A DNA stretch of 64,000 nucleotides from Antedon bifida (GCA_963402885.1 OY727094.1:10914501-10978500), one strand, 5' to 3'. Positions 47,137 through 62,100 are shown, counted from the stretch's first letter. Notes: generated from the letters alone by a model not told the origin. Numbers and translations: made by a program.

Positions 47137-50100
47137 CTATAGCGGCATAAAAAAGCCAATCAATTAAAAGCCAAAGCAGGATTAAATATATTCAGTGCAT
47201 GGTCAACATTTATGTTAGAAATTAAATTTGCTTTAAAATGCATTTAAAATAGTTTAATAAGTATAAATTCTGACAATTAAAAAAAAATAAATATGTTTTA
47301 ATTATGCGTTCTAAAAACTAAAACAATATTATTTGAAAATAAAATTAGAAATTATGCCACAAAGTTAATACATACATCAGAGCATGAAATATTAAAACAA
47401 ACAAATCAATCCACTCCGTTTTTAAAAATAAAAAATAAAATATGTTAGGTTGATTAAACTGTGCCATATCTAATTGAACACAAAAGTGTGTAGAAGTAGT
47501 TATTCACAAGATTGAGCTGACCATTAAAAACAATGCAATAATTATATACAAAATACATTTGTTCAAAAGGCAGAAAGGTTATTCATGTATTCGAATTTGT
47601 CAGGCTTTTCCTTTGTATTCTGTTCATTTTACAAAATGTAAAACTAAAATTTAAACTTGTTTAAGTTGTCACTATCAGGCCTAATATTTGCAATTCATTT
47701 TAAGCTATTTGGGATGTTGGAAGACTTTTAAAAACATAATTTATATTCATTTTTTAACAAATTTATTTTTGTGTCATAAGAGAGTATGTTGTATTACTTC
47801 TACAATCAAACATTTTGAGAAAATAATAATCTTCCAAAAAAATACTGGTGCAATTCAACAATGATAAGGACTGAGTAAAAAGAAATGATAGAAAATATCT
47901 ATAAATTTTAAAAAGAATTTTATCAACTCAAGTGGTTAGCCAAAATGTACTGTACAAATACAATTTTTTGTATTTCAATTTACTTTTACTTGTAAACTTC
48001 GTATCTCTATTATAATATATATATTATATATATACGTTTAAATTTACTGTAGCTTTATATATAATTATATTTTTTAAAATATTTTTCACTTTAACTTGTA
48101 AATGGGCCATTCTGAAAAGCAGCACTATGTTAGGCCTACTAACAATTCAATTAGCCTAAGTCAAAAGAAGAAAAAAAAATGTTCCTGATAATATGAAATC
48201 CAAACAATAAAAATATCAGTTTATCAAAGCATTATATTCTTCTTTTCTTATGATTTTGAAATAAACACAAAATCAGTGTCTTTAAATTTTAAATACAACC
48301 ATAATACCTTTCCTGACAAGCTTTCCGTGTGACATTTCCATATATGGTGTTTGCTCCTCATTATCTATTATTCTTCCTGAGGTACTGACTTGTAAATCAA
48401 GATCAGCGTATTGAATCTCTTTCTATAATTTATCATAAACTAATTAAGACATATTCCAAATAAATTACGAAAACATATATTTTATCATATAAGCAAAGGA
48501 AGTATCTATGGACTGGAACAACTTTATCGACTTTCAGTTTCACAATTAGTATATACAATAAGTAAATGAACACAATTGCTTTGATAGATGTTGTCTTTCA
48601 CGTGTTTGATTACAAAATAGGATTTACTTTTCTCAATAAGAACAGCCTCCTATCTCCCTTCAAATAAGCATTTTCTAAAAAATGATTAATACCTTGCATT
48701 TTTCTTCTTTGATTATACTATCTGATGTTCCTAGTGGCATAAATATAATAATAATAAAAAAAATTAAAACCAATGAACGCATAGGAATTTAGGATTGATA
48801 TAACAAAAAAAACATTGTGTATGGTACATAAGGTATGTCTGACAAAAACTAAAATCCTTCCAAAACGTTAAAATATAGTTTGGTAAAATTTAAAAAATAT
48901 CAATTAGAACTAACCTATGCAACAAATTAAAGTATAGCTATTATTATACGCAAATAATTATAAGTGAATATACAAAAAAAACTGGGTAAAATAGATTCAC
49001 TGTCAAATTGTTTTCATTATTTTCAAAATGCAATACAAAGGTAATGTGGAAAAAACATGATGATGAGAAAGACTATTTGATGCATATTTGGTCAGTTGGT
49101 TTTGGTTTTGCACTCAATCATAATAAGTAGCCTAATTTAGAAGGATAGGCCTATAATCTACACAAAACGCATTAACGAAGTTTAGATAGACAATAGCAAC
49201 AATGATGGAAACAAATTATATAAATTAATAGACACAGAAGAAATTCTAAACTACCCGGTGATATACTGAAATCGAATTAATTAATTCGAAACGATACAGA
49301 TGAGGAAATCTGTGACTATGAGGAAAAGTCGCCTCGACCGACATTTGAAACCGAATTCTTCTGCTTGATATACAGATGTCTCAACCATTAGATCATGGAA
49401 TTGTTCAAATGTTCAAATATTTTATAAATAATTAATAAATATCACCAGAATATTTTCTGCCACGTTTCACTTGAGCATAAATGACAGGTTTTTCAAATGG
49501 CATCGAAAGACCAGATGGATTGACTACTTCATTCTGTGAAAATGTTTCCATATCGATATTATTACAGTACTGTACTTTAATTAGACGTTATTTTGTGTGG
49601 CCTCTTGTAATGTAGAGATAAAAATATAAAGATAAAATAATGAATTATAATGTCATAAGAATGTAATTATATAATACAAATTTCTACTGAAATTTATAGC
49701 AAGTTTAGACACATGTCATTTGATTTTTTTTTATTATTAATATATGAGAAAACATTAAACTATTAAAGCAATTTCTACGGTGTTTTTACAATGTGAATCA
49801 AAACTTCATAATAAAATATAAATAAATAAAATAAATAAATAAAAATATTATTAGTATGCACATATTGGTAAAATTGCAGATTTTAAAGAAAAAACGAAAG
49901 CTTACTGTATGACTGTTTTCGATATCTCTTCCTTTATTTAAAAAAAACACATAATTTTATATTGATATAATAATCCTGTATTTAAACTATTAAAATTACC
50001 TGGTAATTTAAAAGTATTCACTCATTGAATGAGAAACAATTAAGAAGAAGTCGGGTGGCAAGAAATAAATTGTTTTTATAGAGCATGCTTTCAAATATTG

Positions 50101-53100
50101 TAAAAATAAATGTATAAATTAATATACAACACAACAACGTATTTCTCAGACAGTCCTACAATTTACGAAGCATAATATTGTTACTGTATTTTATCACTAT
50201 ATTAATTGTGGGTGTTGTATTTTTTTTATATATCTGGGGGTATTGATTTGGTTATACATGTTACCATTACACCCACAAAAATAAACGCCTTCCCTGAATA
50301 AACCTTTAAAAAAACAGGCCTCCTGAAGTAAGAAAATACTAAATACATTCAACTCATCAAAACTGATGTATATACTACACTACATTTTACTTCTCCACTA
50401 AACTTTGGAACCTCAGGACAAGTTAAGTAGAAATTTAGAAATTACAAAATGAGTGTACATTATAATTATAAAAGATATCCCCCTCAATAGATAGAGGTTT
50501 TCATTAGTATTCTTTTTATTCTTTCTTTTAAGGTTTTGCATTTTACTATATACTGTACTGTCTGTTTGATTCCCAAACCTCAAAATCATTAAAAGATAAA
50601 CGATATTGGACGGGCAACGACTATGTTTGATTTGTTTAAATTATATATAGAAGTACTAAAGAAACAATATTAGCATTTACCTTTATCGTCTGTACTTTCA
50701 CCAGATGCTTCTTGATGTCTTGCTAGAAGTTTACTATCTTCATTATCATCAGGAATTGTCTTTGAAAAAACAGTGTCAAATCAATGAATAGCTATCACAT
50801 CAACTATGTAATTGTAGTCTAATATTACAACATTTTTTTGCTTCTTTTACTAAAATTAATCGTATAGGAAATCAACATTTACAAAGTCTCCAACCCTTCA
50901 TAAATAGTTTAGGTTGAAATTGATTATCCTGTTGATTACGATCAGGTTACCACATAAATCCAGTTTAGATCCTGTTTTCCACAAGAAAATAAATATTTAC
51001 GGGAATAGAAAATGCCAGCTTATGCCAATACCATCCTGCAAATAATTAAGTTCTTTGAATTTTTCAATTCAATGAAATTTCAAGTTTCACTAGTTTTTAT
51101 TGAATATTATATATGGCGACGTGAAAAAATGCGCAAATAAGAGTCGGGAATGTAGGTACCGTACGGTATGTTTTTTAGCCCAGGAGCGGACGCAGGGGTG
51201 TTGCCCCAGTTGCCAGGACAACACCCTTAATTTCATACTAAATGTTTTTTTGCCACTAAATTAAACTTTAGATCCCATTTCATCATATATATTAACCATT
51301 AACGTTATAGAAGTCCAGGGTTAGAAGAGTCTATATGTAAATTTACTGACTGCAGCGTAAAATTAACCGCGCACAATTTAACGGCGGTCAACGGATTTTT
51401 TATTTTTTTTTCATTTCCCTACGTCCGTAAAATTGGGCCGAATTTCCGTAGTAATTACGGACGTTCTGAACTTTGAAATAACAGTGTTTAATTGCTTCTT
51501 TCTGCAAATTTCGATCATATTTTCTTTTCTGGAGTGTGGTTTAAGCAACACAGTTGTACAGTATGTACAAATGTATTGTACAAATGAATTTGGAATTTAT
51601 GGTTTTGCTGACTTACTCAGCATTTATTTCAAAATAATACAATTCAAAGTTTTGCTCAATATATTTATAGCAGCATCTTCACATGTTTTGTTTAACTTTT
51701 TTAAATTATTAATTTATAGGCCTAGTAAGTATTTTGTATTAATTGATTATAATTGCTAGAATAATATTAATGTATAGAGGGCGTTGAATTGAACGGACGT
51801 TCTGTTTTTTTGGATTGAGTTTCTTGTCGTTAAAATGCTAAAAATTTTATTGGATTTTCAATTCTGTCATATTTTGATGGTAGAATAAGGTCATCAAATG
51901 CTATAACAGCCATTATATGAATTATACTTCATGCGATTGTGAGTATTCACGATTTCGAAGTTAGGCCTTTCGCGCTCAAACGATCTATCAACCGGACAAC
52001 GGTAACCAGGGACGCTATCCGGTTGGTAACGGGCGATCGCAATTCTGATCACAATATTCGATCTTGCCTGGCTATAAGCGATCAATGGCCAATCAGTCGG
52101 AAGTAAACCATGAACGGAGAATATCCGCTGATGCTGAAGATACGGTCCAATCCAACAACAAGTATGTATTGATCAAAATAATGCCAAAGAAAGTAATATG
52201 TATCATGATGACAGACGCACGCATGCTGTGGTGAATGAATTACTATGCTTTATAGTAAATAACATTGGAGTATTTTGACACCTTACATATGATATGTATG
52301 GGGTATTTCTCCCTTGCTGATGTCAAAAAGGCCAAAGAAATACTCTCTATATATGTGGAGGATGAAGAATGTAATGTACATAAAAGATCCAGAAAGATCG
52401 ACATCATGTTAAATGATAATATGTTGACATTCTTTGTTAACTGTAACCTAGCAACACTTCCAACCTTCGTAGCTGCTGACCTATCAAAAATGCCGATAGT
52501 TCCTGTAGACCGTATTGATGCTACTGCACTATACACTGAAATACGAAAGATTAAATATGACGTATTATCCATGCGTGGTGATATAATGCAGGCCGCAGAT
52601 CAACGAGGCGATTTGGCAAAGAAAATTAATGACATAGCAGTTGAACGATCCATTAGAATACCATCTTATAATTATAATCCTGTACCAGACGGCCCAATCG
52701 TTTACTCAAAATGATTATCACTCTTCCTGGAAACAGATTAAAAAATCTAAAACCAACTCAATTGATCAGGGTAAAGGTGAAGATGAAATCTGTGAACAAT
52801 GAGCTAATCATTTTGAATCATTATTTAATTGTATCTCTGATGTTTCCAATGAAAAGTTTGTTAATGATACGTTATATACACATGCATACGACTGTTTATG
52901 TACTAATTCTATGCAAGTTAATGATTTTATTAATAAACTCCCCATGGGTAAATACCCTGGATTTGATGATTTGACAGGCGAACACATTAGGTATGCGAGT
53001 AAGCGAATTTCTGTAGTCCTCAGTATATGCTTTAATGCCATGATATCTCATGGTCATTGACAAATGAGATATCTAAAGTTGTGCTCATACCAATTGTGAA

Positions 53101-56100
53101 ATCTAAAACAGGGGACATTACAAGTAAAGACAACTACCGTCCTATTGCGCTTGCATGCGTGATGTCTAAAGTGTTTGAGTCTGTTTTGATTTATGTGTGG
53201 TGATACACTCGAATCAAATGACCGACAGTATGCGTTTAAAAATTGTCATTCAACTGAAACATGTATTTTTATTCTCAAACAGACAATCGAATTTTATAAT
53301 AGAAATGGTATTTATGCCTGTTTTTTAGATGCCTCCAAAGCATTTGATCGTATTAATCATTGGACACTGTACAAGAAACTGATTAATAGAGGAACCCCCT
53401 TATGTTTAGTTAGAGTTCTTGTGTCTTGGTATACCAACCAAATAATAAAACAACCTTAGTTACGCGGATGATATGGTACTTATTGCAGGGGCATTCCACA
53501 GTATTTTTTTGTTACGGACAGGACATTGAGAATATAACTAGACATATCTTAGAAATAAAAAAGAATACAAGATTCAAAGTAGAATAAATGTATACATATA
53601 TGGCCAATGTTTATTATGAAAGTAAAAAAAAAGTCACCCAATACTCCCATTCATACTGGTCATGTTGCTTTAGATTTAGGTATTGTTCTTTTGTGGATTG
53701 TTATTTTAAATACAGACCACAATGTTATGTGATTAATAAACAACAGTTAACACCTTTGTAAAGTACTTCTCAGCCTACAGTACAAAAACACTTTTTAATT
53801 CTTACAATATTGTCATCACATCCATAAAAAAAATGTCCCATCCGTAACATTCAATAAATTTTGATAGTAATGTTTTTTTAATAAAAAAATACAAGTTTTA
53901 AAAAACTTGTTTAAATCTATTGCAATTTAATATCCTTAGGAGTTGAAAATTAAGATTTAAAATTAGGAATTAAAAAAACAATTTTAAAGCCATTACTTCA
54001 ATAAACACAAGTGAGGAAAAACCCCCAATCGAAATGTCTCAGAAGTAACAATTATGAATTTTGAAATGCAAGTATGAAATTAATAAACAATTTTAATAAA
54101 ATACTTTATTATGAATAATTGGAGCTTACTTTGAAAAAAAAGTAACTGCAGTATATTTATGGGCAAAAATGTTAACAAGATGCATGGTTTTATTATGAAA
54201 TAAAAAGGATTCAAATGATATGTCCCGTCCTTAACAAAAATGTCTGTCCCGTGCTTACGAAAAATGTCAATACATTTTTGAATATGATATTTTCACCAAA
54301 AGTTTCAAAATATTTGTTTATAATGTATTGCATATAGTTTTAAAAGGAGAAAACAAAATATTAAATTGTGGTATCAATACTTTTAACTGAAATGTAAAAA
54401 ACACCATAAAACTACTATTAAAATGTCGCGGATGGGACAATTAAGAATTTTGAAATGTATATGAAATTTAATAAACAAAATATGTGTTATAGAATGCTTG
54501 AATATGTACAATAGGGACATAGAGTAACTATATATGGCAAAAAATGTTCAAAAGATGCATGGTTTGTGAAATAATTAGAATTTAAATGATACGTCCCGTC
54601 CGTAACAAAAATGTCCCGTCCGTAACAATGTATTTTTTAAATATGATATTTTCATCAAAATCTAAAATTTTCAAAAAATTAGTTCATAATATAATGAGAT
54701 CCTCAGGAGGAGAAAATGAAATATCAAGATTTTTGCATCATTACTTTTAAATAAATGTAAAGAAACCGCCTAAAACGTCGCGGACGGGACATTTATGAAT
54801 TTGAAATGGATGTATGAAATTAATAAACAACAAAATTTTAATTAAATACTTGATTATGTATTATTGAGACATAAAGTAACTGTTGAAAAAACAGTAATAA
54901 GATGCATAGTTTATGAAATAAATAGGATTAAAAATGTCCCGTCCGTAACGCCAAATATGACTTTTTATTATTTAATATTCAATAACTTAAAAAATCAATA
55001 TCAAAAAAATAAAAAAAATGTTATTTAATAAACTTCAAGAGTTACATCAAAATCAGTAAATGAATTTTTTAAACCCACGGACCAAATACTGTGGAATGCC
55101 CCTGCACCATCTGCCTCCGCCTTACAACATCTAATTCATATGTGTGAAAAATACTCATTTAACGCATGATATATTGTATAGCAAGAACAAATCTGTATGT
55201 ATTTTATTCTGTCCTACAGTCAGGAAATTGTACTTATTTGAGTCGGAACTTGCCTTTGTTAGAGTTTTTTATAATTACTTGGGTCACACTTTGACACCCG
55301 ATTTGAAAGATGATACGGATATCAAACGACAGTACAGGTAATTGTGCATTAGAGCTAATACACTATGTAGAACTTTCTCAAAATGCTCTAAAAGCAGGAC
55401 AGGCCCATATTGTCACAAAATGTATTTATGAATTTGCTTTTCCTTCATCCAATCTACATGGTAGATGGATGAAGCTATTGTTTTAACCACGTGACTATGT
55501 GGCGTAGGTTTTTTTTTTATATATATCTATATATATATACATCCTCTCCAACCTGCACAACATGCCAAACACCACTTTACGATATAGTTCGTAGAACGAG
55601 CAGATGTGGTTTTCTACAAACATGGTGCTGGCACTGCATGACCTAGGTTTATTAAGGAGCAGGCGTAAGGCATTGTTGAAGCACAACTTTAGTGCTTCCA
55701 TAGATTTTACATTAAAATTTGCCCACAGAGAAGTTATTACAATATGTTTTAAACAAAAAACACTTTATGCTTTTAGAGCATTTTGAGAAAGTTCTACATA
55801 GTGTATTAGCTCTAATGCACAATTACCTGTACTGTTGTTTCCTTTATATTTATAATAATGTACACTAATTTGTTATTGAGCTATGGAGAATTTTTTTTCC
55901 GGAATAAAAGATAAATGAATGAATTACCCTACCGGAAATACCTTCGTCGGGGACTACAACCAACTATCAGTAAACATGTTTCTTTATTTCTTTGTAGTTC
56001 TAAACATTAAAGAAATAGTACCGTAGTTTAATCATAAATTACCTCAGTTTGTCCAGACTTTGTTGATTCTTGCGCAGCGGTATCCTTCGTCTGATTAGGT

Positions 56101-59100
56101 GAGCTTGGTTTGACAGCAGGAATCTCTGCACCTTCAGGACCTTCTCTTTCTTTAATCATCATCTCACACTCTTCACCACCTCTGCTTTATAGTTAAAAAA
56201 ATATATTAAAATAAAATACACCAGGATCAAGAATTTCAATAGGCAAAGTTATTTAAAAGAATATCTTGCTTTTGATGGTGTTATTTATTAATGCTGTGTG
56301 CGTGTGTTTTTGGATACAAAAATAAATAATATAAATTCGTTTATCCCAAACAATTTAGGTTTAAATATGATACTATTGGCTGCTGCATACCAAAATCACT
56401 ACACATTGACTGTTGTAATTGCAATTTCCATTAAAACAAGACAAAAACACCAAAATATAAAAAAATCTTGAATTTTATATAACCATAAATTAAAATAACT
56501 ATCATACATAACATAACTATATAAATTATTATAATATTTTAAAATAAACTTACTTGTTTCCATGCTTCGTTTTATCTTTATCTTTTACATTTTTTATATA
56601 GGGACAAAATAATAGTAAATGAGTTTAAATTAATGTATACAACACTCACTGATAACGGAGTTGCATTATATTTAACCATCTCCATGATAAGCACAATTTA
56701 TATAATGTCTGAGTATGGATGCAGTGTAGTTTATTTAGACTAAAAATATTACTACCATAATACATTTTAAATGAACATTATTTATACTTTTACTACTTTG
56801 TATACAGCAAAAATAAGAAACGTGGATTGAAAAAAAATGGGGGGAAAATCTGGAATTAATTACCTATGAGAAAAGATATATAACTTACATGATTTGTTAA
56901 AGTATTCAACACAAAAAAATCCACAAAAGTAAACACAGCAATAACAGACATACTGGCAGACCGTTTTACAATTACTGAATTGCTTCTGATTCGAACAAAG
57001 CACATTGTCTTCTTTTTTTATTTCAAAAGTCTTGAATCTTGCAATACTTGGACGGTATTTCCAACTCATCATAACTGGCTTTCCTCCTTCAACTGTGGCT
57101 ATATCAATATCTTTATCGCTCCACTCAATATTCTTGTAATGCATAAAATCTAAACATTTAAATTAAAAATATTATTTAAAAATAAATCATTTAAATTTAC
57201 TACCATTTAATCAATAAAAAGGACAAAGTCTTCTTTAATCATCAATTCATATACATAAAATTTAATTGTAACAAATTGATATATTATCAAGTGCTCACAA
57301 GCTCACAGCAATATGAATATCTTAATGTTCATGTTATATCAAATCTTGCAATTAAAAAAAAATGAATAATTAAAGGAAAAGACATCTTACTTACAAACAA
57401 GAAGCAGTAACCATAGCAACAAACCAAGACAAATCACAATCATAACAATGTACAATGTTACTGAACCTCCTGCAATACCTACAAAAACAATTCACCATCT
57501 TTATAATAGGCCATATTAAAATCAAAGTGTAAAATATGCTAAAACAAAACCTTTCTTTGCAATTAAATTATTGCTTATTTAACAAATTTTGAAAAAAATG
57601 TATTACTTTAATACTTTACACTCTTCAGAATGACCCATATTAGCTGATAGGCCCTAAAAGTTAATTTGTTTTTTTGTATTTGTCAAATGTAAAAATGTCT
57701 TACAATAACATAATTATAAATCTCATTATGGTTAAAATTAACATGCACGATGAAATCGTCTGGTAGTACGTAGCAGCTTTTCCGTGGTACTTTTGTGATA
57801 ATTATCATTAATCAATTTGCTGAACAAATTATTTTCCTTTATTCAATTGTACAGAGGAAACAAGAAGCACCACTAAATAATAATACTGCGTGGTTGTGAT
57901 TATTTTCTTTTTGTTTGCAAAATATTTAATCAAATCAAAAAGTGAAACCAGTAGAAAGCAACACTACTACATAAATTGAAAGTGTCATTAAGGAAACATT
58001 TCACCTTGTGATGTTTATCTATTGTTCAATGTATGCTTAATATTTAGATTCTTTGGAGTTGTGTTTAATTAGTTTTGTATGCACAATATAAATATTTCCA
58101 CTTTTGTTTATACTTCATGATCAGGTATGGTGCTGCAATCTGCAAAGGAGTCTAATTAATGTAAACTTAAAAACATGGAAACAGGGACAGACACATCTTT
58201 TTTGTGAAAGGGCGTAACAAATCCCACCAAGCATGCAACACAGGGTAGGAGTAGCAATGTGTTGAACGTGTTAAGCAGCTAGATAAATGGCATAAAAAAG
58301 GCGAACATTTGTAATTATTTTATTTATATAAGTTACGATTATCATACATCTCATGCTTACACACGCACTATCACCCCACCCCATCCAACTACCGTATAAC
58401 GTTTATTATTGTATATTACCTGCACTACATTTCTCTAACGTTGTTTCATTTAGCATTGCATTCTCCGCATAACATGTAAGATTAGATTGGCATATCTCAT
58501 CATTAATTTCTATAGTTGCTGTATTTTTTCCTTTCTTCACTTCTTTTCCATCTTGTAATATAGATACCGATGATGGCTTAGGATAGCCTTTTACAGTACA
58601 GGTTGCAAAACCATCTTCAAGTGTAAAAGTAATAGCAATATCTAAAAAGGGGCAAAATCAATGCAGATCAATTTTTAATTTACATAATATACGATCACAT
58701 CATTTTTATTTTTGTGTTAATTAATAATTTTGGAATGTTAGCTGACGGACTTAAACTATTGTCAAAATGTATTATACATAAACAGATATTGTATTCATGA
58801 ATTCAGTATTTGTGATGATCCTCTCTCTCTCTCTCCCCCTCTATTATAACTCCAAAGGCAAATTACTGAAAAAATAACAATTCTGTGGGTATAAGTGGCT
58901 GGATCTCAATAGAGATAAAAAAAAGGGAAAAGCTAAATCAAAACGATAAAGTAAAACAGCCAGAAAAATTAGCAGAGCTTTCGGGCAACACTAGCCCTTC
59001 ATCAGTGCAAGTGGAGGCATTTGGATAACGTCATAGCATAAGAACTGGCAAGTGCTGCCTGGGTGGACAGGAATAAAAGAAATACAACAAAAGGAGACAG

Positions 59101-62100
59101 GGTGGTCTTTCTCTATTATATATACACACTTTCAACATCAGTCGATAGGCCTTCATGTGTACTAACAATCAATATTACCTAACTAGTAAAAACAACAAAT
59201 TCAAGTACAGTATTAAAATTAACAAAATTATAAATGTGAAAAAATTGAAAAAATCCACAATATTTTGGAGATAAAAATGTCACAATTCTTTATGTTAATT
59301 AAAATTGTTACATACAAATACTGGTATTCTAATGAATGTTTACATACAATATACTATTAACTGTTTTCCCACACTTGTTTTGGCATCATCCCCTTTAAAA
59401 TGATCACTTTCTGCTTTACATGTATATTTCCCATCATCTTCTTCAGTAGCTGATTTAATCATAAGAACAGAGTATGTACTGTTATTTGCAATCTCATATC
59501 TAGGGTTTTTTATGTCGACTGTCTGCCCATCTTGACACCAAGTAATGCGAGGAACAGGATTGCCTTCGGGTTTAATACATGTAAAAGTCACTGATTGACC
59601 TTTGTATATAGACATTGCTAATTCATCAATAACTGGTTTATCTAAGTCTGAAACAAGAATAGTAAAATGATAAAATAACCGTTGTAAACACACGGAAACA
59701 GTAAACGGTATGTACTCTACTTGTTCTGCAACTGTGTACTGAAGTATATTCAAATTCTGCATGAACAATTGGATCTATACACCAGACAGCATATACTTCG
59801 CAAATTCGTGTGAAGCGCTTGTCAAATATATTTTGGGTATATATTTTGCATTTTCATCGCATTCATTATACTATAGCTCCATGGCTCATTAGTGAGCTTG
59901 TATGTTTTTTTTTTTATTTTTCTACAAAATGCTGCTTACTTTGAAGAAAGATGAATATTATATCTGTCCTGTATTTTGTTGCAAAAATATCATTTTTAAC
60001 ATTATTGCAACAAAAATATAAACCACTAAGCATTTAACTTTTTGAAGATTAACTATTATACTTGAGAATATTTTTGTGCTATTCATTAACATTTTAGATA
60101 TCTAAAATAAAACAAGAAAATGGCACTATGACAATACATAAAATTAACTCTCATACCTTTTTTAATACAGTATAAAGTTTAATTAAATTGATATTGAGGA
60201 ATTTGTACCTATAACAAACAATGTAGGCCTAGTCTTGAAATAATTGATACATTTAAAGAATTAGTAAAAAAAAAACACATTTTTATTATCTCAAACTCTA
60301 CAGTTGTATGATATTAAAATGCTATGTTACTCACGATATACAGTTAGAATAGAAGGATTTGATCTTTCAATGGTTCCACTTGATGTCTGTATCTGACACT
60401 CAAATATTCGGTGAGAATCAGATCTGTTTGGCATTAAGATCACCAAGTCAGCTTTTCCAAGTGTTGCTATTAATTCAAAACGACCATGTTTTATCCTCTT
60501 ATCATTAACAAAGCCTGCAGGTTTAATGATTGCTCCATCTTCATCTAGTTCATCCCATTGTATACCAGCAGGTGTAGTAGAAATAAGTTGCGTATAATCA
60601 CAAGGTATCACCACTTCAGCATCACCTTCTTTGGCAACCTGGTTTGATGTTGTCACCAATTGACCATGCGCTTCTTCTGCAAAAAGAACAACAAATCATA
60701 ATGATCAAATTCAAATGATTGTTATTTCGATTACAGATTATTATTATATATTATAATTATGTAAATATACATTTAAAGATGTAACTAGATTAAATGTAAA
60801 TTAATAAAATTAACATTCTAGAACAAATTCAGATTCTATTCAGGTTCTTTTGATGGTCTTTTATTAAAATTGCCCACACCTTTAAAGTTGAAATACGATT
60901 AGTAATTTCAGATGTTAGGCCTACGTACATGTACACTACCCAAGACAAAATACAAAACCAAAGTGTATTAACTATAAATGGGTGGTACTGTTTGATGAGA
61001 GAGTTGATTACCTCTATTTATTCTTTTTAATTAATCAATCAATCAAATTAAAAAAAGAATTAGTTCTCTTAAATTTTCTAATCAAGGGCGGATTTAGAGG
61101 TAAGCATCAGGCGCGTACCACAACTCAAATTGCTCGACGTGAAAGAATTATAAATACACAATTCTGGTCCCCAAATCCTATATTTTGTTTGAAATGCAGT
61201 TTTTAAACTGTGAATATTTTAGGATAATAGGTTAAACTTTCTTTATAGTTTCAAATTAATTAATTAAAGTTCAGTATATCACCGGGCGGTTTAGAATTAA
61301 TGTTTTTTGCCTGATTTGTTTATATATACTAGAGGGTGAGCTCGCTTCGCTCGCTCCCCCTCTAGGAAGCGTAGACGATGGTTCTCGGAATGATAATGTT
61401 CTTCTTTTACGTTTTCTGTCGGTTACCATTATTGAAAATGCTTGACATTCGTAAAACTAATCTAATAGATATGAAAAGTGGTAAAAAAGAATAACAAATG
61501 CTTGGTAAATTGTAGATAACAGTGCGATGAATTCTACTACAAATAGTATAATTGTGTTATTATAAATGTGGGGGGTACAAGAAAGAAGACATTAAGGCTT
61601 GCAACATGGGCAGACATCTCGGTCCTAACAGGACACAGATAGCCTACAGTTATTCCTGCCAGCTATCGGGATTTCACTCGATTAATGTCTTATCATCAAA
61701 TCTCCCTATGTAATTTTATAATACTATTCCCCACAATATATTCCGATTCTATATGGCGTATATTTAATTTGATCTTTATTAATTTGCAGTATAATTTTTA
61801 TTTTTTAACTACTGTACCTTTCACACGCGCGGTCCGTTCCTAAAATAAACAAAAAACTAAAATGGCTATGACTAATGGCCAACTTAAGCTCCAGTCCTAT
61901 ATGATTTTTTTTTTAGTCTTCCAAATAGACACTGTATTGATTGATGGAAAGTGCCTGTTTCCAGTCACCTTTAGGGTCAAATCTATTATTTTAACTGCTC
62001 CCTTGTGTATAAAAGAGAGAAAATAGTTGAAACCAAGTTGCTGCAAGGTACTTGAACTTATCATAAACCCGGAAATAACTTGACCGCCAAGAATTGAAAT

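Larger units (their letters stand above)
51430..55925 (+). mobile_element. Rearranged non-LTR retrotransposon in gene D intron, with nested DNA transposon
   Basis: Inner sequence of the large gene D intron. An ORF1-like region lies at about 52200-52714 (NELLCFIVNN, then in another frame VKKAKEILSIYVEDEE and LPTFVAADLSKMPIVPVD). The endonuclease is missing. Reverse transcriptase fragments follow at 52730-53460 (GKYPGFDDLTGEHIRYAS, CFLDASKAFDRINHW), the catalytic YADD box at 53461-53472 and a post-insertion segment at 55107-55341 (APSASALQHL, YLGHTLTPDLKDDTDIKRQ). About 70 residues between SWYTNQ and SYADD are deleted. The C-terminal segment is inverted at 55395-55838. A LINE-like 3' tail (AATAAAAGATAAATGAATGA) ends at about 55923. 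The left boundary is uncertain. Confidence 0.72.

Noticed and set aside
51433-51759. 108-residue plus-strand open frame
   Set aside because: No recognisable motif; AT-rich sequence within the transposon-rich gene D intron.
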